Assembly (NCBI GenBank): GCA_050946055.1
Contig: JBMNUB010000007.1
Coordinates: 21,347-85,346 of the forward strand
DNA from: Fimadaptatus sp050946055
Lineage (GTDB): Bacteria > Bacillota > Clostridia > Christensenellales > Aristaeellaceae
Length of the DNA: 64,000 nucleotides
Direction of reading: 5' to 3'
The position numbers and the translations under genes are program-made. Position 1 is the stretch's first letter. Each line of letters opens with the position of its first letter. The notes under the pieces are model-generated. The model did no database searches and was not told the DNA's origin. It saw only the letters and a program-made list of their open reading frames with translations. This document shows, one piece after another, positions 1-8,800 of the stretch.

Positions 1-1870
1 TGTCCACGGTCAGCGACTGGCCCATGCGCTGCACTATCTCATGCGCTATCGATAGTCCCAGACCGCTGCCCATGCCTGAATGCGCCTTGTCCACCTTGTA
101 GAAGCGCTCGAATATGTGCGGCAAATCCCGCTCAGATATGCCCAGACCGTTGTCGCGCACGCGCAGGCGCACGTAGCTGGAAGTCTCCTCGGCCTCCAGA
201 CGCACCCAGCCCGGCTCGCCCTCTGCGTTCTGGCTGGGCGTGTACTTCATGGCGTTGTCCAGCAGTATCACAAGCACCTGCTCTATGCGGTCGTCGCTGC
301 CCAGCACGGGCGGCAGCTGCGCAGGCACGTCTACGGCAAAGTCCAGCTCGCTGTCCTCGGCCTTGGAGCGATACTTTTCGGCCAAATCTTCCAGCAGCGG
401 CTCCAGGCGCACCTTGTCCAGCTTGAGCGATAGCTGACCGCTCTGCAGGCGGCTCAGCTCCATCAGGTCGTTTATCAGGCGGCTCAGGCGCATGGTCTCG
501 CGCATCATTATGTTGTAATAGCGCATGCGCGCATCCTCGTCGCGCACCATGCCGTCGCGCAGCGGCTCTATCAGGCCGCGCAGCGCGGTCAGCGGCGTGC
601 GCATCTCATGGGATACGTTGGCCACATACTCGCGGCGCGTCTGCTCCAGCCGTTCGGACTGGGTTATGTCGCGGAACAGCGCTACGGCACCCACTATGTG
701 GCGGCTGCCGTCGTTTATGGGCGCTATCGACAGGCGCAGTATGGTCAGCGCATCGCCGCCCAGCTGCGCGCTCTGCCCCGGCTCGAGCACCACTATGCCA
801 TCGCTCTTTACGACTATCTCGCGCGTGAGCGGGGACCGGGAGGTTATAACGCGCTGGAAGTCATCCAGTATGGTCTGCGGCAATGCGTCGCGCAGCGTGT
901 ATGCATGCTGTGCCAAGGCGGGCTGCGAACTGTCCCCATTGCCCCCGTACTGCGCGCTGGCGGTCTCCACGCCGAACAGCTTGCGCACGGCGGGGTTGGA
1001 ATGCGTTATCGTCCCCTGCGTGTCCACGGCGATTATGCCTTCGCCTATGCCGTTTAGTATCTGCAGCACGCGGTTGCGCTCCACGGTCAGCGCCGATATC
1101 GTGTGGCTAAGCTCCTGCGCCAGATGGTTAAGAGAACGCCCCAGCTGGCTGAACTCGTCGCTTTGCGATATGTCGGCGCGCGCGGTAAAGTTGCCCTCGG
1201 CCATCTTGAGCGCCACGTCGCGCATCTGGCGCACCGGCCGGGTTATGTGCTGCGCCATGAAGTAGGCAAGCGGCGCAGCCACCAGCAGCACCGCGCCCAT
1301 GGCTACCAGCAGCGCAAGCATCACGGCGTATTGCGAGGCCGCTATCTCCACCTGCGGCTTGAACAGGAATACGCCGCCCACGGTCTCGCCGCCCTGCATT
1401 ATGGGCGAGCCCACCGCCAGCACGTCTATGCGCCACACCGGCATGGACAGCGAGAACATCACATCCTCGCCGCCTATGACCTTTTCAAGATTGGTGCCGA
1501 GCAGCATGCCGGGCGTCACGTCCTTGGGCATGACATTGTTGTATAGCGATTCGCCTGCGGAGTTGACAACCAGCATGTATGCATCCAGCAGCTCGGGGCT
1601 GAGCTGACGTATCAGCTGCATGTCTATCACGTCGGCGTTGCATATGCCTTTCTCGCGGTCGTTCACGCCCTCGGGCATGCCGCTTTCAATCATGTATATT
1701 ATGCGGTCAAGCTTGGGGTCAAGCTCCTCGGCCTTTATCGAGGCAAAGGCGCTGCGGCTGAGCAGCCCGTACATGAGCGCCGTCATTATGGCGTACAGCA
1801 CTATCGTTACGGCCAGCAGCCCCAGCACGCGCCCCATGAATGTGTGCCATGGCCGTCCCGGGCGCTTCAT
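1..1870 (-). CDS. Sensor histidine kinase (3' end cut by window edge)
   Basis: This is the membrane sensor kinase of a two-component system. About 623 codons are visible and the stop lies beyond the left edge. Translating the minus strand gives an N-terminal membrane helix, an extracytoplasmic sensor of about 130 residues, a second helix and a HAMP region (RPVRQMRDVALKMAEGN). A PAS-like domain follows, then the HisKA box YVANVSHEMRTPLT with the phospho-accepting His. The ATPase has an N box (DNAMKYTP), a G1 box (DNGLGI) and a G2 box (GSGLGLS). The architecture is that of PhoR/ResE/WalK-type kinases. The ATG overlaps the stop of the response regulator in an ATGA, so the two are translationally coupled. 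The visible part looks intact. The stimulus cannot be read from the sequence. Confidence 0.93.
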   Translation of the reverse strand, partial: MKRPGRPWHTFMGRVLGLLAVTIVLYAIMTALMYGLLSRSAFASIKAEELDPKLDRIIYMIESGMPEGVNDREKGICNADVIDMQLIRQLSPELLDAYMLVVNSAGESLYNNVMPKDVTPGMLLGTNLEKVIGGEDVMFSLSMPVWRIDVLAVGSPIMQGGETVGGVFLFKPQVEIAASQYAVMLALLVAMGAVLLVAAPLAYFMAQHITRPVRQMRDVALKMAEGNFTARADISQSDEFSQLGRSLNHLAQELSHTISALTVERNRVLQILNGIGEGIIAVDTQGTITHSNPAVRKLFGVETASAQYGGNGDSSQPALAQHAYTLRDALPQTILDDFQRVITSRSPLTREIVVKSDGIVVLEPGQSAQLGGDALTILRLSIAPINDGSRHIVGAVALFRDITQSERLEQTRREYVANVSHEMRTPLTALRGLIEPLRDGMVRDEDARMRYYNIMMRETMRLSRLINDLMELSRLQSGQLSLKLDKVRLEPLLEDLAEKYRSKAEDSELDFAVDVPAQLPPVLGSDDRIEQVLVILLDNAMKYTPSQNAEGEPGWVRLEAEETSSYVRLRVRDNGLGISERDLPHIFERFYKVDKAHSGMGSGLGLSIAHEIVQRMGQSLTVD

Positions 1871-2559
1871 TGGTTGACCTCGAACTTGTAGCCCACGCCG
1901 TATACGGTGCGCAGGCACCACGGCACGTTCTCCTGCGGCAGCTTCTGGCGGATGCGCTTTATGTGGGTATCGACGGTGCGCGTGTCGCCAAAGAAGTCAT
2001 AGCCCCATACGCGCGAGAGTATCTGCTCGCGGTCGAACACCTGACCCGGATGCGAGGCCAGCAGGTGCAGTATCTCGACCTCCTTGGGCGTGCAGGGCAG
2101 TATCTTGTCGTAGGAGCGTATCTCGTAGTTGTCCAGATTTATCTCAAGGCCGGGGAAGCGCAGCGTGGACTTGTTGTCGTTGCTCTGCTCGTTCATGCGG
2201 CGCAGCACGGCCTTTATGCGCGCTATGACCTCGCGCGGGGAGAAGGGCTTGACTATGTAGTCGTCCGCGCCCAGCTCAAGGCCCAGTATGCGGTCTATCT
2301 CCTCGCCCTTGGCGGTGAGCATGATTATGGGCAGCGAAGAATCCTTGCGAATCTCGCGGCACACGTCTATGCCGGACTTCTTGGGCATCATAAGATCCAG
2401 CACCATCAGGTCGGGATGATCGCTCTCGGCATGCTTTATGGCGTCCTCGCCGTCGTAAGCCGAAGTATAGGGGTAGCCCTCATAGCTCAGGTACAGTCCC
2501 AGCGACTCGTGTACTACGGGATCATCGTCGCAGATAAGTATATGCGGCAGTTTATTCAT
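1867..2559 (-). CDS. OmpR/PhoB-family response regulator
   Basis: This is the DNA-binding partner of the adjacent kinase, 230 aa, the normal length for the family. The receiver domain (about residues 5-118) has the acidic cluster CDDD at 10-13, the phospho-acceptor D55 in VLDLMMP, T82 in MLTAK and K104 in YIVKPFS. The C-terminal half is a winged helix ending in DTHIKRIRQKL and VYGVGYKFE, typical of OmpR/PhoB regulators. It is the first gene of the pair and overlaps the kinase by 4 bp. A promoter with good boxes lies about 60 bp upstream. Similarity is greatest to PhoP/ResD/WalR-like proteins, but the regulon cannot be inferred. Confidence 0.94.
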   Translation of the reverse strand: MNKLPHILICDDDPVVHESLGLYLSYEGYPYTSAYDGEDAIKHAESDHPDLMVLDLMMPKKSGIDVCREIRKDSSLPIIMLTAKGEEIDRILGLELGADDYIVKPFSPREVIARIKAVLRRMNEQSNDNKSTLRFPGLEINLDNYEIRSYDKILPCTPKEVEILHLLASHPGQVFDREQILSRVWGYDFFGDTRTVDTHIKRIRQKLPQENVPWCLRTVYGVGYKFEVNQ

Positions 2560-2616
2560 GACAAATACCTCGCTTTCAATATGTAAAGCGCGCGCATGCG
2601 CACAGTATCTACATAT

Positions 2617-2644
2617 ATTATAGCTGATTTCCCGCCCTTTTCAA
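2617..2644 (-). promoter_or_regulatory. Promoter of the two-component operon
   Basis: On the minus strand, TTGAAA (2644-2639) and TATAAT (2622-2617) are separated by 16 bp, a good sigma-A match pointing toward the response regulator. Confidence 0.65.
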
Positions 2645-2745
2645 TCACTTTTTTGGTAATGTCATATAGGTTTCAAAATTGAATAGCGCAGCGCATGCTG
2701 GGCATGATTATAGAGAAAGCACATGACAGTGAGGAGGCGGACACA

Positions 2746-3198
2746 ATGAACAACGTGGCAGGACAGAACATCGACGCAAACTGCGAGCTGCTGGAAGAAG
2801 TGCTGTATGGCGCAAACATGGGGCTTAGCGCCTGCCGGACGCTTTTGACCAAGACCAGCGACGCGCAGATGCTGGGCAGTCTAAACGCGCAGATGGAGCA
2901 GTACAGCGCGGTCAAGGCCGAGGCCGAGAGCGAGTTGCGCGCCAGAGGCCGCGATACGGTGGGCGGCAAGCTGGGCGAGGCGGGGCTGAAGCTGGGCGTA
3001 CACGTAAATACGCTCATCGATTCCTCGCCCTCGCACATAGCTGAGATGCTGATAGAAGGTTCGACCATGGGCGTGATAGACATAACACGCGCCCGCAACC
3101 GCTTTGCCGGCGCGGAAACGCAGGTGGACGCGCTGGCGCAGCGCCTGCTGGACATAGAGCGCGGCAACATAGACGAGATGGAGAAGCGGCTCAACTGA
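2746..3198 (+). CDS. Small helical (four-helix bundle-like) protein
   Basis: The predicted product is 150 aa and almost entirely helical, with heptad-like spacing throughout (for example DANCELLEEVLYGANMG and HIAEMLIEGSTMGVIDI). It resembles short Firmicutes proteins of about 150 residues that look like ferritin-type or DUF2383-like four-helix bundles, but I see no metal-ligand ExxH pattern, so no enzymatic role is claimed. The ATG at 2746 was chosen because GAGGAGG lies 8 bp upstream; an in-frame ATG at 2695 lacks such a site. The gene is divergent from the two-component operon and followed by a clear terminator, so it is probably transcribed alone. Confidence 0.75.
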   Translation: MNNVAGQNIDANCELLEEVLYGANMGLSACRTLLTKTSDAQMLGSLNAQMEQYSAVKAEAESELRARGRDTVGGKLGEAGLKLGVHVNTLIDSSPSHIAEMLIEGSTMGVIDITRARNRFAGAETQVDALAQRLLDIERGNIDEMEKRLN

Positions 3199-3255
3199 AT
3201 GAGGAGCGCGGCAAAGCGACACAGCGCAGCAGCCCGGCGTATGGCGGGGCGAGCA

Positions 3256-3289
3256 AAAGCGGCGGCGGGCGATGACCTGCCGCCGCTTT
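3256..3289 (+). terminator. Intrinsic terminator-like hairpin
   Basis: An 11-bp perfect stem (AAAGCGGCGGC with GCCGCCGCTTT) lies 58 bp after the stop of the small helical protein. The run of T is short. Confidence 0.65.
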
Positions 3290-3376
3290 GTGCTTGGCGG
3301 GAGCTGCGCGGCGATGCGGTGATATTCGCTGGATGTATTAGCGGTTTGTGCAGAGCGACATGCGCTGTATGGCAAT

Positions 3377-3860
3377 GAGTGCCATTGTCCGGAAATCGCT
3401 GAAATTTTCGTGGGACACGTATACGCTGATATGCGTGCTATTGCCAAGTGCAAACTGAAACTTGCGAAGAACATGCCATGGCTGCGCTGAGATATGCCAT
3501 AGCCAAGCACGCCCCGAAACTTGCGGAGGACATGTCATAGCTGCGCTGAGATGCGTCAGACTGTCAAGACCTCCCCGGAGAGCTCGGCGTGTCTCGCAGC
3601 TCGCCGGCTTTAATCGCACCCGGCGCATGGGCGGTGGGCGCTCAGGATATTTTTACGCATGAAAATCTCATTTCCCGGAGTAAAAATATCTATCTTGCAG
3701 TTTCCACGCCCGGAAATGCGTTGTGATTTCAGTGAAAACTGAGTATGGATGGCAGTGGCGGGGGAGGTTCTCCCACGTCCACGCTTGTCAAAAAGACATT
3801 TTTGACAAGCTGATGCGTGTCATTGCAAAGCGCAAGCTGAAACTTGCAGAGGACCCGCAT
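3377..3860 (+). repeat. About 60-bp degenerate tandem repeat, interrupted by mobile element copy A
   Basis: Four diverged units share a core like GCTGAGATATGCGTGCCATTG followed by AAACTGAAACTTGCGGAGGA. Units begin near 3377, 3424, 3485 and 3544. The fourth is split: its first part ends at 3556 and the rest resumes at 3813, with the structured element between. The 842-bp stretch 3199-4040 has no convincing gene; it holds a terminator, this array, the element and the polA promoter. Confidence 0.65.
3557..3812 (+). mobile_element. Structured non-coding repeat element, copy A (256 bp)
   Basis: The element begins CAGACTGTCAAG and ends TTTTTGACAAGCTG, so its ends are imperfect inverted repeats. 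Inside are the conserved CAGTTTCCAC arm, the GGGGGAG hairpin and a terminal CTTGTCAAAAA / TTTTTGACAAG stem-loop. It is abutted on both sides by ATGCGT (3551-3556 and 3813-3818), consistent with a 6-bp target duplication, and splits a tandem repeat unit. It contains no credible protein gene. Confidence 0.75.
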
Positions 3861-3953
3861 CGCACGCCTATGAGCGCCGTTGCGGCGCATTTACGCCCAA
3901 GGACTGCCGCTTTATTGACCGAGGTGCGTAATCCAACCTTAACGGCTATACGG

Positions 3954-3982
3954 TTGGAAATATTGCGGGAGAATGGCATAAT
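3954..3982 (+). promoter_or_regulatory. Likely polA promoter
   Basis: TTGGAA (3954-3959) and CATAAT (3977-3982) are 17 bp apart, about 58 bp before the polA start. The same spacing and -10 sequence recur before the aminotransferase at 40053. Confidence 0.55.
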
Positions 3983-4040
3983 ATAAATAATTGTGTTTGC
4001 GCCGTTATGGAGGCGCGGCACAGCTTGCGGAGGTGGACTT

Positions 4041-6812
4041 ATGAGCGACAGACTGATGCTGCTGGACGGAAACAACCTGATGTACAGAGCTTTCCACGCT
4101 CTGCCGCTGATGGACAATCGCCCGGAAGATGGGCGCGACAAGCCCGTGGACGGCAGTGAATACATATATACCAACGCATTGCACGGCTTTTTGATGATGC
4201 TGTTCAAGGTGATGGAGGACTGGCAGCCGCGCTGGATATGCGCCGCGTTCGACGATCACGGCCCTACCTTCAGACATCTGGAATATGATGCCTACAAGGC
4301 GGGCCGCAAGCCCACGCCCGACGAGCTGCGCCCTCAGATGCAGGCGATACGCGAGCTGCTGCCCGAAATGGGCATTAAGGTCGCGCACATGCAGGGCTAC
4401 GAGGCCGACGACCTTATGGGTACGCTGAGCTTGGCCGCACGCGACAGGGGCATAAGCACGATAGTGGTCTCGGGCGACCGGGACATACTCCAGCTCACCG
4501 ATGAGCTGGTAAACGTGCTGTACATAAAGCAGGGCATACGCGATACCATACTCTATGATCCCGCCGAGATAGACCGCAAGTACGGCTTTGCCGCGCCGCT
4601 GATTGCCGATATGAAGGGGCTTATGGGCGACTCCAGCGACAACATACCCGGCGTGCCGGGCATAGGCGAAAAGACCGCGCTCAAGCTGCTGCACGAATAC
4701 GGCACGCTGGAGGAAGTGCTTGCGCATGCGGACGGCATAAAGGGCAAGCTGGGTGAGCGTCTGCGCGACAACCGCGAACAGGCGGCCTTCTCCAAAAAGC
4801 TGGCTACGATAGACCGCCACGCGCCCTATGCACTGGAGCTGGCCGAATGCGCGCTGTTTGACGGCGGCGCAGACAAGTGGCAGGCTGCGGGCGACGCACT
4901 GCCGCTGGACGTGACCGGGCGCGGGTATGAGCTGATGCGCCGCTATGGCCTGAACGCCGCGCTCAAGCGGCTGGGCGACGCGCCCGCGCCCGCTCAGCAG
5001 AGCATATATCGCGAGCGCGAGCGCATATCGGCGGAGGACATCGCGGACTGGCGCGGGCATGTGGCGGCGCTTGATGAGAAGCGCGCCGTATACGTGGAGG
5101 ATACGGAAGCCGGCAAGCGGCTGAGCGCCGCCGATGACGCGCGCGAAGTGGTGCTGGAGCTGACGCGCCCCACGGCGCCCGAGTACGACCTGATGCAGCT
5201 GGCCGCCATGACCGACGAGCAGCGAGCTGCGCTGAACGGAAGCGCGGGCAGCGACTTTGACTTTGCGCTGCCGCCGGGCGATTACATGTCGCACGACATA
5301 AAGCGCATGTGGCACGCGGGCTTTGATTGCAGCTTCAGCTTTGACACCATGCTGGGCGCGTATCTGCTGGACTCGGGCGCGTCGGGCAAGTTCACGCTGG
5401 ACAGCCTGCGCGAAAATGCGCAGATACCCAAGGAGGCCAGCGCCGCCGCCGCCATATACGACCTTGCCGCCGGCCAGCGCGCGCGCATGGAGAGAGAAGG
5501 CTCGCTGGAACTGTATGAGCAGGTGGAGCTGCCGTTTGCGCGCGTGCTGCTGGACATGGAGCAGCAGGGCTTCGGCGTGGACTGCGCGGCGCTGGAGAAG
5601 CTGGGCGAGGTGTATGCCGGGCGACTGGCCGAGCTTGAGGAGCGCGTGCGCCTCCTGGCCGACGAGGAGGCCGCGGGGCGCTTCCCGGCGGGCGAGTTTG
5701 ACAGCGTGAATCTGCAATCGCCCAAGCAGCTGGGCGAGATGCTGTTTGACAAGCTGGAACTGAAGGTGGCGGGTGCCAAGCCGCGCAAGACTCAGCGCGG
5801 CTACTCCACCGACGCCGAGACGCTGGAGGCGCTGGCCGAGGATCACGAGATAGCCCGCGCCATATTGGAATACCGCAAGTATGCCAAGCTGCAAAGCACT
5901 TATGTGCATGGCCTGCTCAGGCAGGTCAAGCGCGAGCAGGGCGATGTGGGGCGCATACACACGTCGTTTGATCAGGTTGCGACGGCCACCGGGCGAATAT
6001 CCTCGCTGGAGCCCAACCTCCAGAACATACCGGTGCGCACCGAACTGGGGCGCGAGATACGCGGCGCGTTCGTGGCCTGCGGCACGGGCGACGGCGAGGA
6101 ATGGGTGCTGGTCGATGGCGACTATTCCCAGATAGAGCTGCGCGTGCTGGCGCACATGGCTGAGCATTCACGGCCCGAGGGCGAGCGCGCCATGCAGAAT
6201 GCGTTCACGCGCGGGCTGGACATACACGCCGCCACTGCGGGCGAGGTGTTCGATACGCCCTATGACGAGGTGACGCGCGAGCAGCGCTCGGCTGCCAAGG
6301 CGGTCAACTTCGGCATAGTATACGGCATAAGCGACTTTGGTCTGGCGCGCAATCTGGGCATAGGCCGTGCGCGCGCCAAGCAGTACATAGACCGCTACAA
6401 GGAGCGCTATCCGGGCATACGCGAGTTTATGGACGCTCAGGTGCGCATGGGATATGACAAGGGCTATGTCAAGACGCTTATGGGCAGGCGGCGGTATCTG
6501 CCGCAGCTCAAGTCGTCCAACTACAACCTGCGCTCGTTTGGCGAGCGCGCGGCCATGAACTCGCCCATACAGGGTACGGCGGCGGACATAATAAAGCTGG
6601 CCATGGTCAGGGTCGCATCCGCGCTGCGCGCTGCGGGGTTGAGGGCGCGGCTGATACTTCAGGTACACGATGAGATAATCATAGAAGCGCCGGCGAGCGA
6701 AGCCGAGCGCGTGGCCGATATAATGCGCGCGCAGATGGCGGGCGCGGTGCAGCTGGACGTGCCGCTGGATGTGGATATATCGCGCGGACATAGCTGGATG
6801 GATTGCAAATAG
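4041..6812 (+). CDS. polA: DNA polymerase I
   Basis: DNA polymerase I (923 aa) fills gaps and removes RNA primers in repair and lagging-strand synthesis. The N-terminal 5'-nuclease domain shows LLDGNNLMYRAFHALP, QGYEADDLMG, SGDRDILQL and the helix-hairpin-helix GVPGIGEKTA. The central 3'-5' exonuclease-like region lacks the DxE metal-binding motif, so proofreading is probably lost, as in Bacillus and Thermus enzymes. The polymerase domain has motif A (DYSQIELR, D694), motif B (RSAAKAVNFGIVYG) and motif C (VHDEI, D877). The ATG at 4041 follows GCGGAGG; an upstream in-frame ATG at 3993 has no ribosome site. It is followed after 24 bp by coaE, a common Firmicutes pairing. Confidence 0.97.
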   Translation: MSDRLMLLDGNNLMYRAFHALPLMDNRPEDGRDKPVDGSEYIYTNALHGFLMMLFKVMEDWQPRWICAAFDDHGPTFRHLEYDAYKAGRKPTPDELRPQMQAIRELLPEMGIKVAHMQGYEADDLMGTLSLAARDRGISTIVVSGDRDILQLTDELVNVLYIKQGIRDTILYDPAEIDRKYGFAAPLIADMKGLMGDSSDNIPGVPGIGEKTALKLLHEYGTLEEVLAHADGIKGKLGERLRDNREQAAFSKKLATIDRHAPYALELAECALFDGGADKWQAAGDALPLDVTGRGYELMRRYGLNAALKRLGDAPAPAQQSIYRERERISAEDIADWRGHVAALDEKRAVYVEDTEAGKRLSAADDAREVVLELTRPTAPEYDLMQLAAMTDEQRAALNGSAGSDFDFALPPGDYMSHDIKRMWHAGFDCSFSFDTMLGAYLLDSGASGKFTLDSLRENAQIPKEASAAAAIYDLAAGQRARMEREGSLELYEQVELPFARVLLDMEQQGFGVDCAALEKLGEVYAGRLAELEERVRLLADEEAAGRFPAGEFDSVNLQSPKQLGEMLFDKLELKVAGAKPRKTQRGYSTDAETLEALAEDHEIARAILEYRKYAKLQSTYVHGLLRQVKREQGDVGRIHTSFDQVATATGRISSLEPNLQNIPVRTELGREIRGAFVACGTGDGEEWVLVDGDYSQIELRVLAHMAEHSRPEGERAMQNAFTRGLDIHAATAGEVFDTPYDEVTREQRSAAKAVNFGIVYGISDFGLARNLGIGRARAKQYIDRYKERYPGIREFMDAQVRMGYDKGYVKTLMGRRRYLPQLKSSNYNLRSFGERAAMNSPIQGTAADIIKLAMVRVASALRAAGLRARLILQVHDEIIIEAPASEAERVADIMRAQMAGAVQLDVPLDVDISRGHSWMDCK

Positions 6813-6836
6813 CCTGTGACTGACGGGGGTAATTGT

Positions 6837-7472
6837 ATGGCGGATGTAAATGGTGCGCAGATAGCGACTCTGGGGCTTACCGGCGGCATAGCCTGCGGCA
6901 AAAGCTCAGCTTCAGCCTTCCTTGAGGGGATGGGCGCCAAGGTAATAGACGCGGACAAGATAAGCCGCGCCGTGACCGCTCCCGGCGGGGCGGCGCTGCC
7001 CGCGATAGAAAGCTGCTTTGGCGCGGGCGTGTTCATGGCGAATGGCAGCCTCAACAGGCGCGAACTGGCGAGCCGCGTGTTCGCAGACGATGCACAGCGC
7101 CGCGCGCTGGAGGGCATAATTCACCCTCTGGTGCAGCAGCAGACGCTAAAAACAATGCGTGAGCTGGCCGGAGCGGGCGTGAGCAGCGTGATACTGGATG
7201 TGCCGCTGCTGTATGAGACCGGCATGGACGTGCTGTGCGACGAGGTATGGGTGCTGGCCGTGCCGCATGAGGAACAGGTAAAGCGCATAATGGAGCGCGA
7301 TGGGCTGAACGAGGATCAGGCACAGGCGCGCATAGAGGCGCAGATGTCCATGGACGAAAAGCAGGCTCGCGCCGATCGCGTCATATGGACCAACCGCAGC
7401 ATACAGGCCACTCAGCGCGAACTGGAGATGCTCTGGCAGGTGTGGCTGCGCCGCGTGGAGCGCGGACGCTGA
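6837..7472 (+). CDS. coaE: Dephospho-CoA kinase
   Basis: This enzyme phosphorylates the 3'-hydroxyl of dephospho-CoA, the last step of coenzyme A synthesis. The 211-aa protein has the P-loop GGIACGKSS near residues 16-24, DADKISRAV after it, the lid region with the RxxRD-like VKRIMERDG, and the typical C-terminal IxNRS-like WTNRS. Length is normal for the family. The ATG at 6837 is preceded by GGGGG; a GTG at 6816 is in frame but poorly placed. It sits directly downstream of polA and is probably in the same transcript. Confidence 0.95.
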   Translation: MADVNGAQIATLGLTGGIACGKSSASAFLEGMGAKVIDADKISRAVTAPGGAALPAIESCFGAGVFMANGSLNRRELASRVFADDAQRRALEGIIHPLVQQQTLKTMRELAGAGVSSVILDVPLLYETGMDVLCDEVWVLAVPHEEQVKRIMERDGLNEDQAQARIEAQMSMDEKQARADRVIWTNRSIQATQRELEMLWQVWLRRVERGR

Positions 7473-7525
7473 GTGCGGTCGGGCTTTATCAAGGCATGAG
7501 CATATAAGGCTCGAAAGGATACTAA

Positions 7526-8782
7526 ATGCAGAACAATGGCGATGAGCGCAGGCGCGAGGGCGACGCACGGCGTCGCGGTGCGCAAGAGCAGGCGCAGGAC
7601 CGCATGGAGCCGCGCCGAAGTGCCGGCAATGGCTATGAGCAAAGCGCGAGGCAGGTGAGCGGCGCGAGGGGCGCAGGCAGTGCATATGATGCGCCGGCAG
7701 AGCGTGCGCGCGCACAGCGATACGGAGGGCCGCAGGATGGCGGCTACGCCGCGCCAGTCAGAGGGCCGCAGGATGGCGGCTATACCGCGCCGGTCAGAGG
7801 GCCGCAGGATGGCGGTTACGCCGCGCCGGTCAGAGGGCCGCAGGATGGCGGCTACGCCGCGCCAGTCAGAGGGCCGCAGGATGGCGGCTATACCGCGCCG
7901 GTCAGAGGGCCGCAGGATGGCGGTTACGCCGCGCCGGTCAGAGGGCCGCAGGATGGCGGCTATACCGCGCCGGTCAGAGGGCCGCAGGATGGCGGCTATA
8001 CCGCGCCGGTCAGAGGGCCGCGCAGCTACTCTACGCAGCCGCCGCGCGCGGGCATGCCGCGCTATAACGACAATGCGCGCAGCGGGCGCAGATATGCGCC
8101 TGCACAGGGTGAAGCGGCCAATGCCTCATCCGGCAGGCAAATGCCGCGGGCAGGCGCGCCCGATGGAGCGGGAAAAAGGCCGGGCGCAGGGCGGCGTTCG
8201 CGGCGCATAAGCATCGCGGTGTGCGCGCTGTGCCTGCTGCTGATAGGCGTGATAGGCGCATATTACCTGACGGACTATCTGGACTGGGCCAAGATAAACA
8301 ACTATCCGCTCAAGTATGAGGATTTGATAGACAGATACTCTCAGGAGTATCAGCTCGACCCGGCGCTGGTGTGCGCGGTCATATATGCCGAGAGCGGATT
8401 TGACCCCAAGGCGGTGTCCGTGGATGGCGCGCGCGGCGTGATGCAGATAATGCCCGACACCGGCGACTGGATAGCGGGCAAGCTGGACATGGATGACTAC
8501 GACGTGGACATGCTGTTTGAGCCGGAGGTGAACATACGCTTCGGCTGCTGGATGCTCAACTATCTGTACGGGCGCTTTTCGGGCGACGCCAAAAAGACTT
8601 TGGCGGCATACAACGCCGGTCAGGGCAATGTGGACAAGTGGATGAAGGACCCCGGCTGTTCAAAAGACGGGTTGACACTTGACTACATACCGTTTAAGGA
8701 GACGCGCAACTATGTAAAAAAGGTCATGGCGGCGCATGACATATATTTGGAAAGGTATTACAGCAGTCGGGCGGCGGCCTGA
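7526..8782 (+). CDS. Membrane-anchored lytic transglycosylase with N-terminal repeats
   Basis: This 418-aa protein cleaves peptidoglycan glycan strands. The cytoplasmic N-terminus (about 230 residues) is low-complexity and contains eight near-identical repeats of GPQDGGYxAPVR at residues 68-163. A single membrane helix follows (ISIAVCALCLLLIGVIGAYY). The extracellular part is an Slt/MltE-type SLT domain: catalytic E289 in YAESGF, then ARGVMQIMPDTGDWIA and LAAYNAGQGNVDKW. It begins 53 bp after coaE with AAAGGA ahead of the ATG. Repeat number is likely to vary between strains. The fold assignment is firm; the role of the cytoplasmic repeats is unknown. Confidence 0.92.
   Translation: MQNNGDERRREGDARRRGAQEQAQDRMEPRRSAGNGYEQSARQVSGARGAGSAYDAPAERARAQRYGGPQDGGYAAPVRGPQDGGYTAPVRGPQDGGYAAPVRGPQDGGYAAPVRGPQDGGYTAPVRGPQDGGYAAPVRGPQDGGYTAPVRGPQDGGYTAPVRGPRSYSTQPPRAGMPRYNDNARSGRRYAPAQGEAANASSGRQMPRAGAPDGAGKRPGAGRRSRRISIAVCALCLLLIGVIGAYYLTDYLDWAKINNYPLKYEDLIDRYSQEYQLDPALVCAVIYAESGFDPKAVSVDGARGVMQIMPDTGDWIAGKLDMDDYDVDMLFEPEVNIRFGCWMLNYLYGRFSGDAKKTLAAYNAGQGNVDKWMKDPGCSKDGLTLDYIPFKETRNYVKKVMAAHDIYLERYYSSRAAA
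7727..8014 (+). repeat. Eight 36-bp tandem repeats inside the transglycosylase gene
   Basis: Eight in-frame 36-bp units encode GPQDGGYAAPVR or GPQDGGYTAPVR. Units are nearly identical at DNA level, with synonymous and Ala/Thr changes only, indicating recent expansion or homogenisation. Confidence 0.95.
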
Positions 8783-8800
8783 CGCTGCGGAGGATACGGG

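Noticed and set aside
3723..3986. 87-codon frame inside structured element copy A
   Set aside because: It crosses element hairpins and its downstream flank, no ribosome site, and the other three copies do not keep the frame.
4005..6167. Long minus-strand open frame opposite polA (720 codons)
   Set aside because: It is antisense to the clearly coding polA and arises from GC-rich codon structure; no motif, no ribosome site and a composition of His/Arg/Ala runs typical of shadow frames.
7727..8014. Possible CRISPR array
   Set aside because: The 36-bp units are contiguous, in frame and encode protein repeats.
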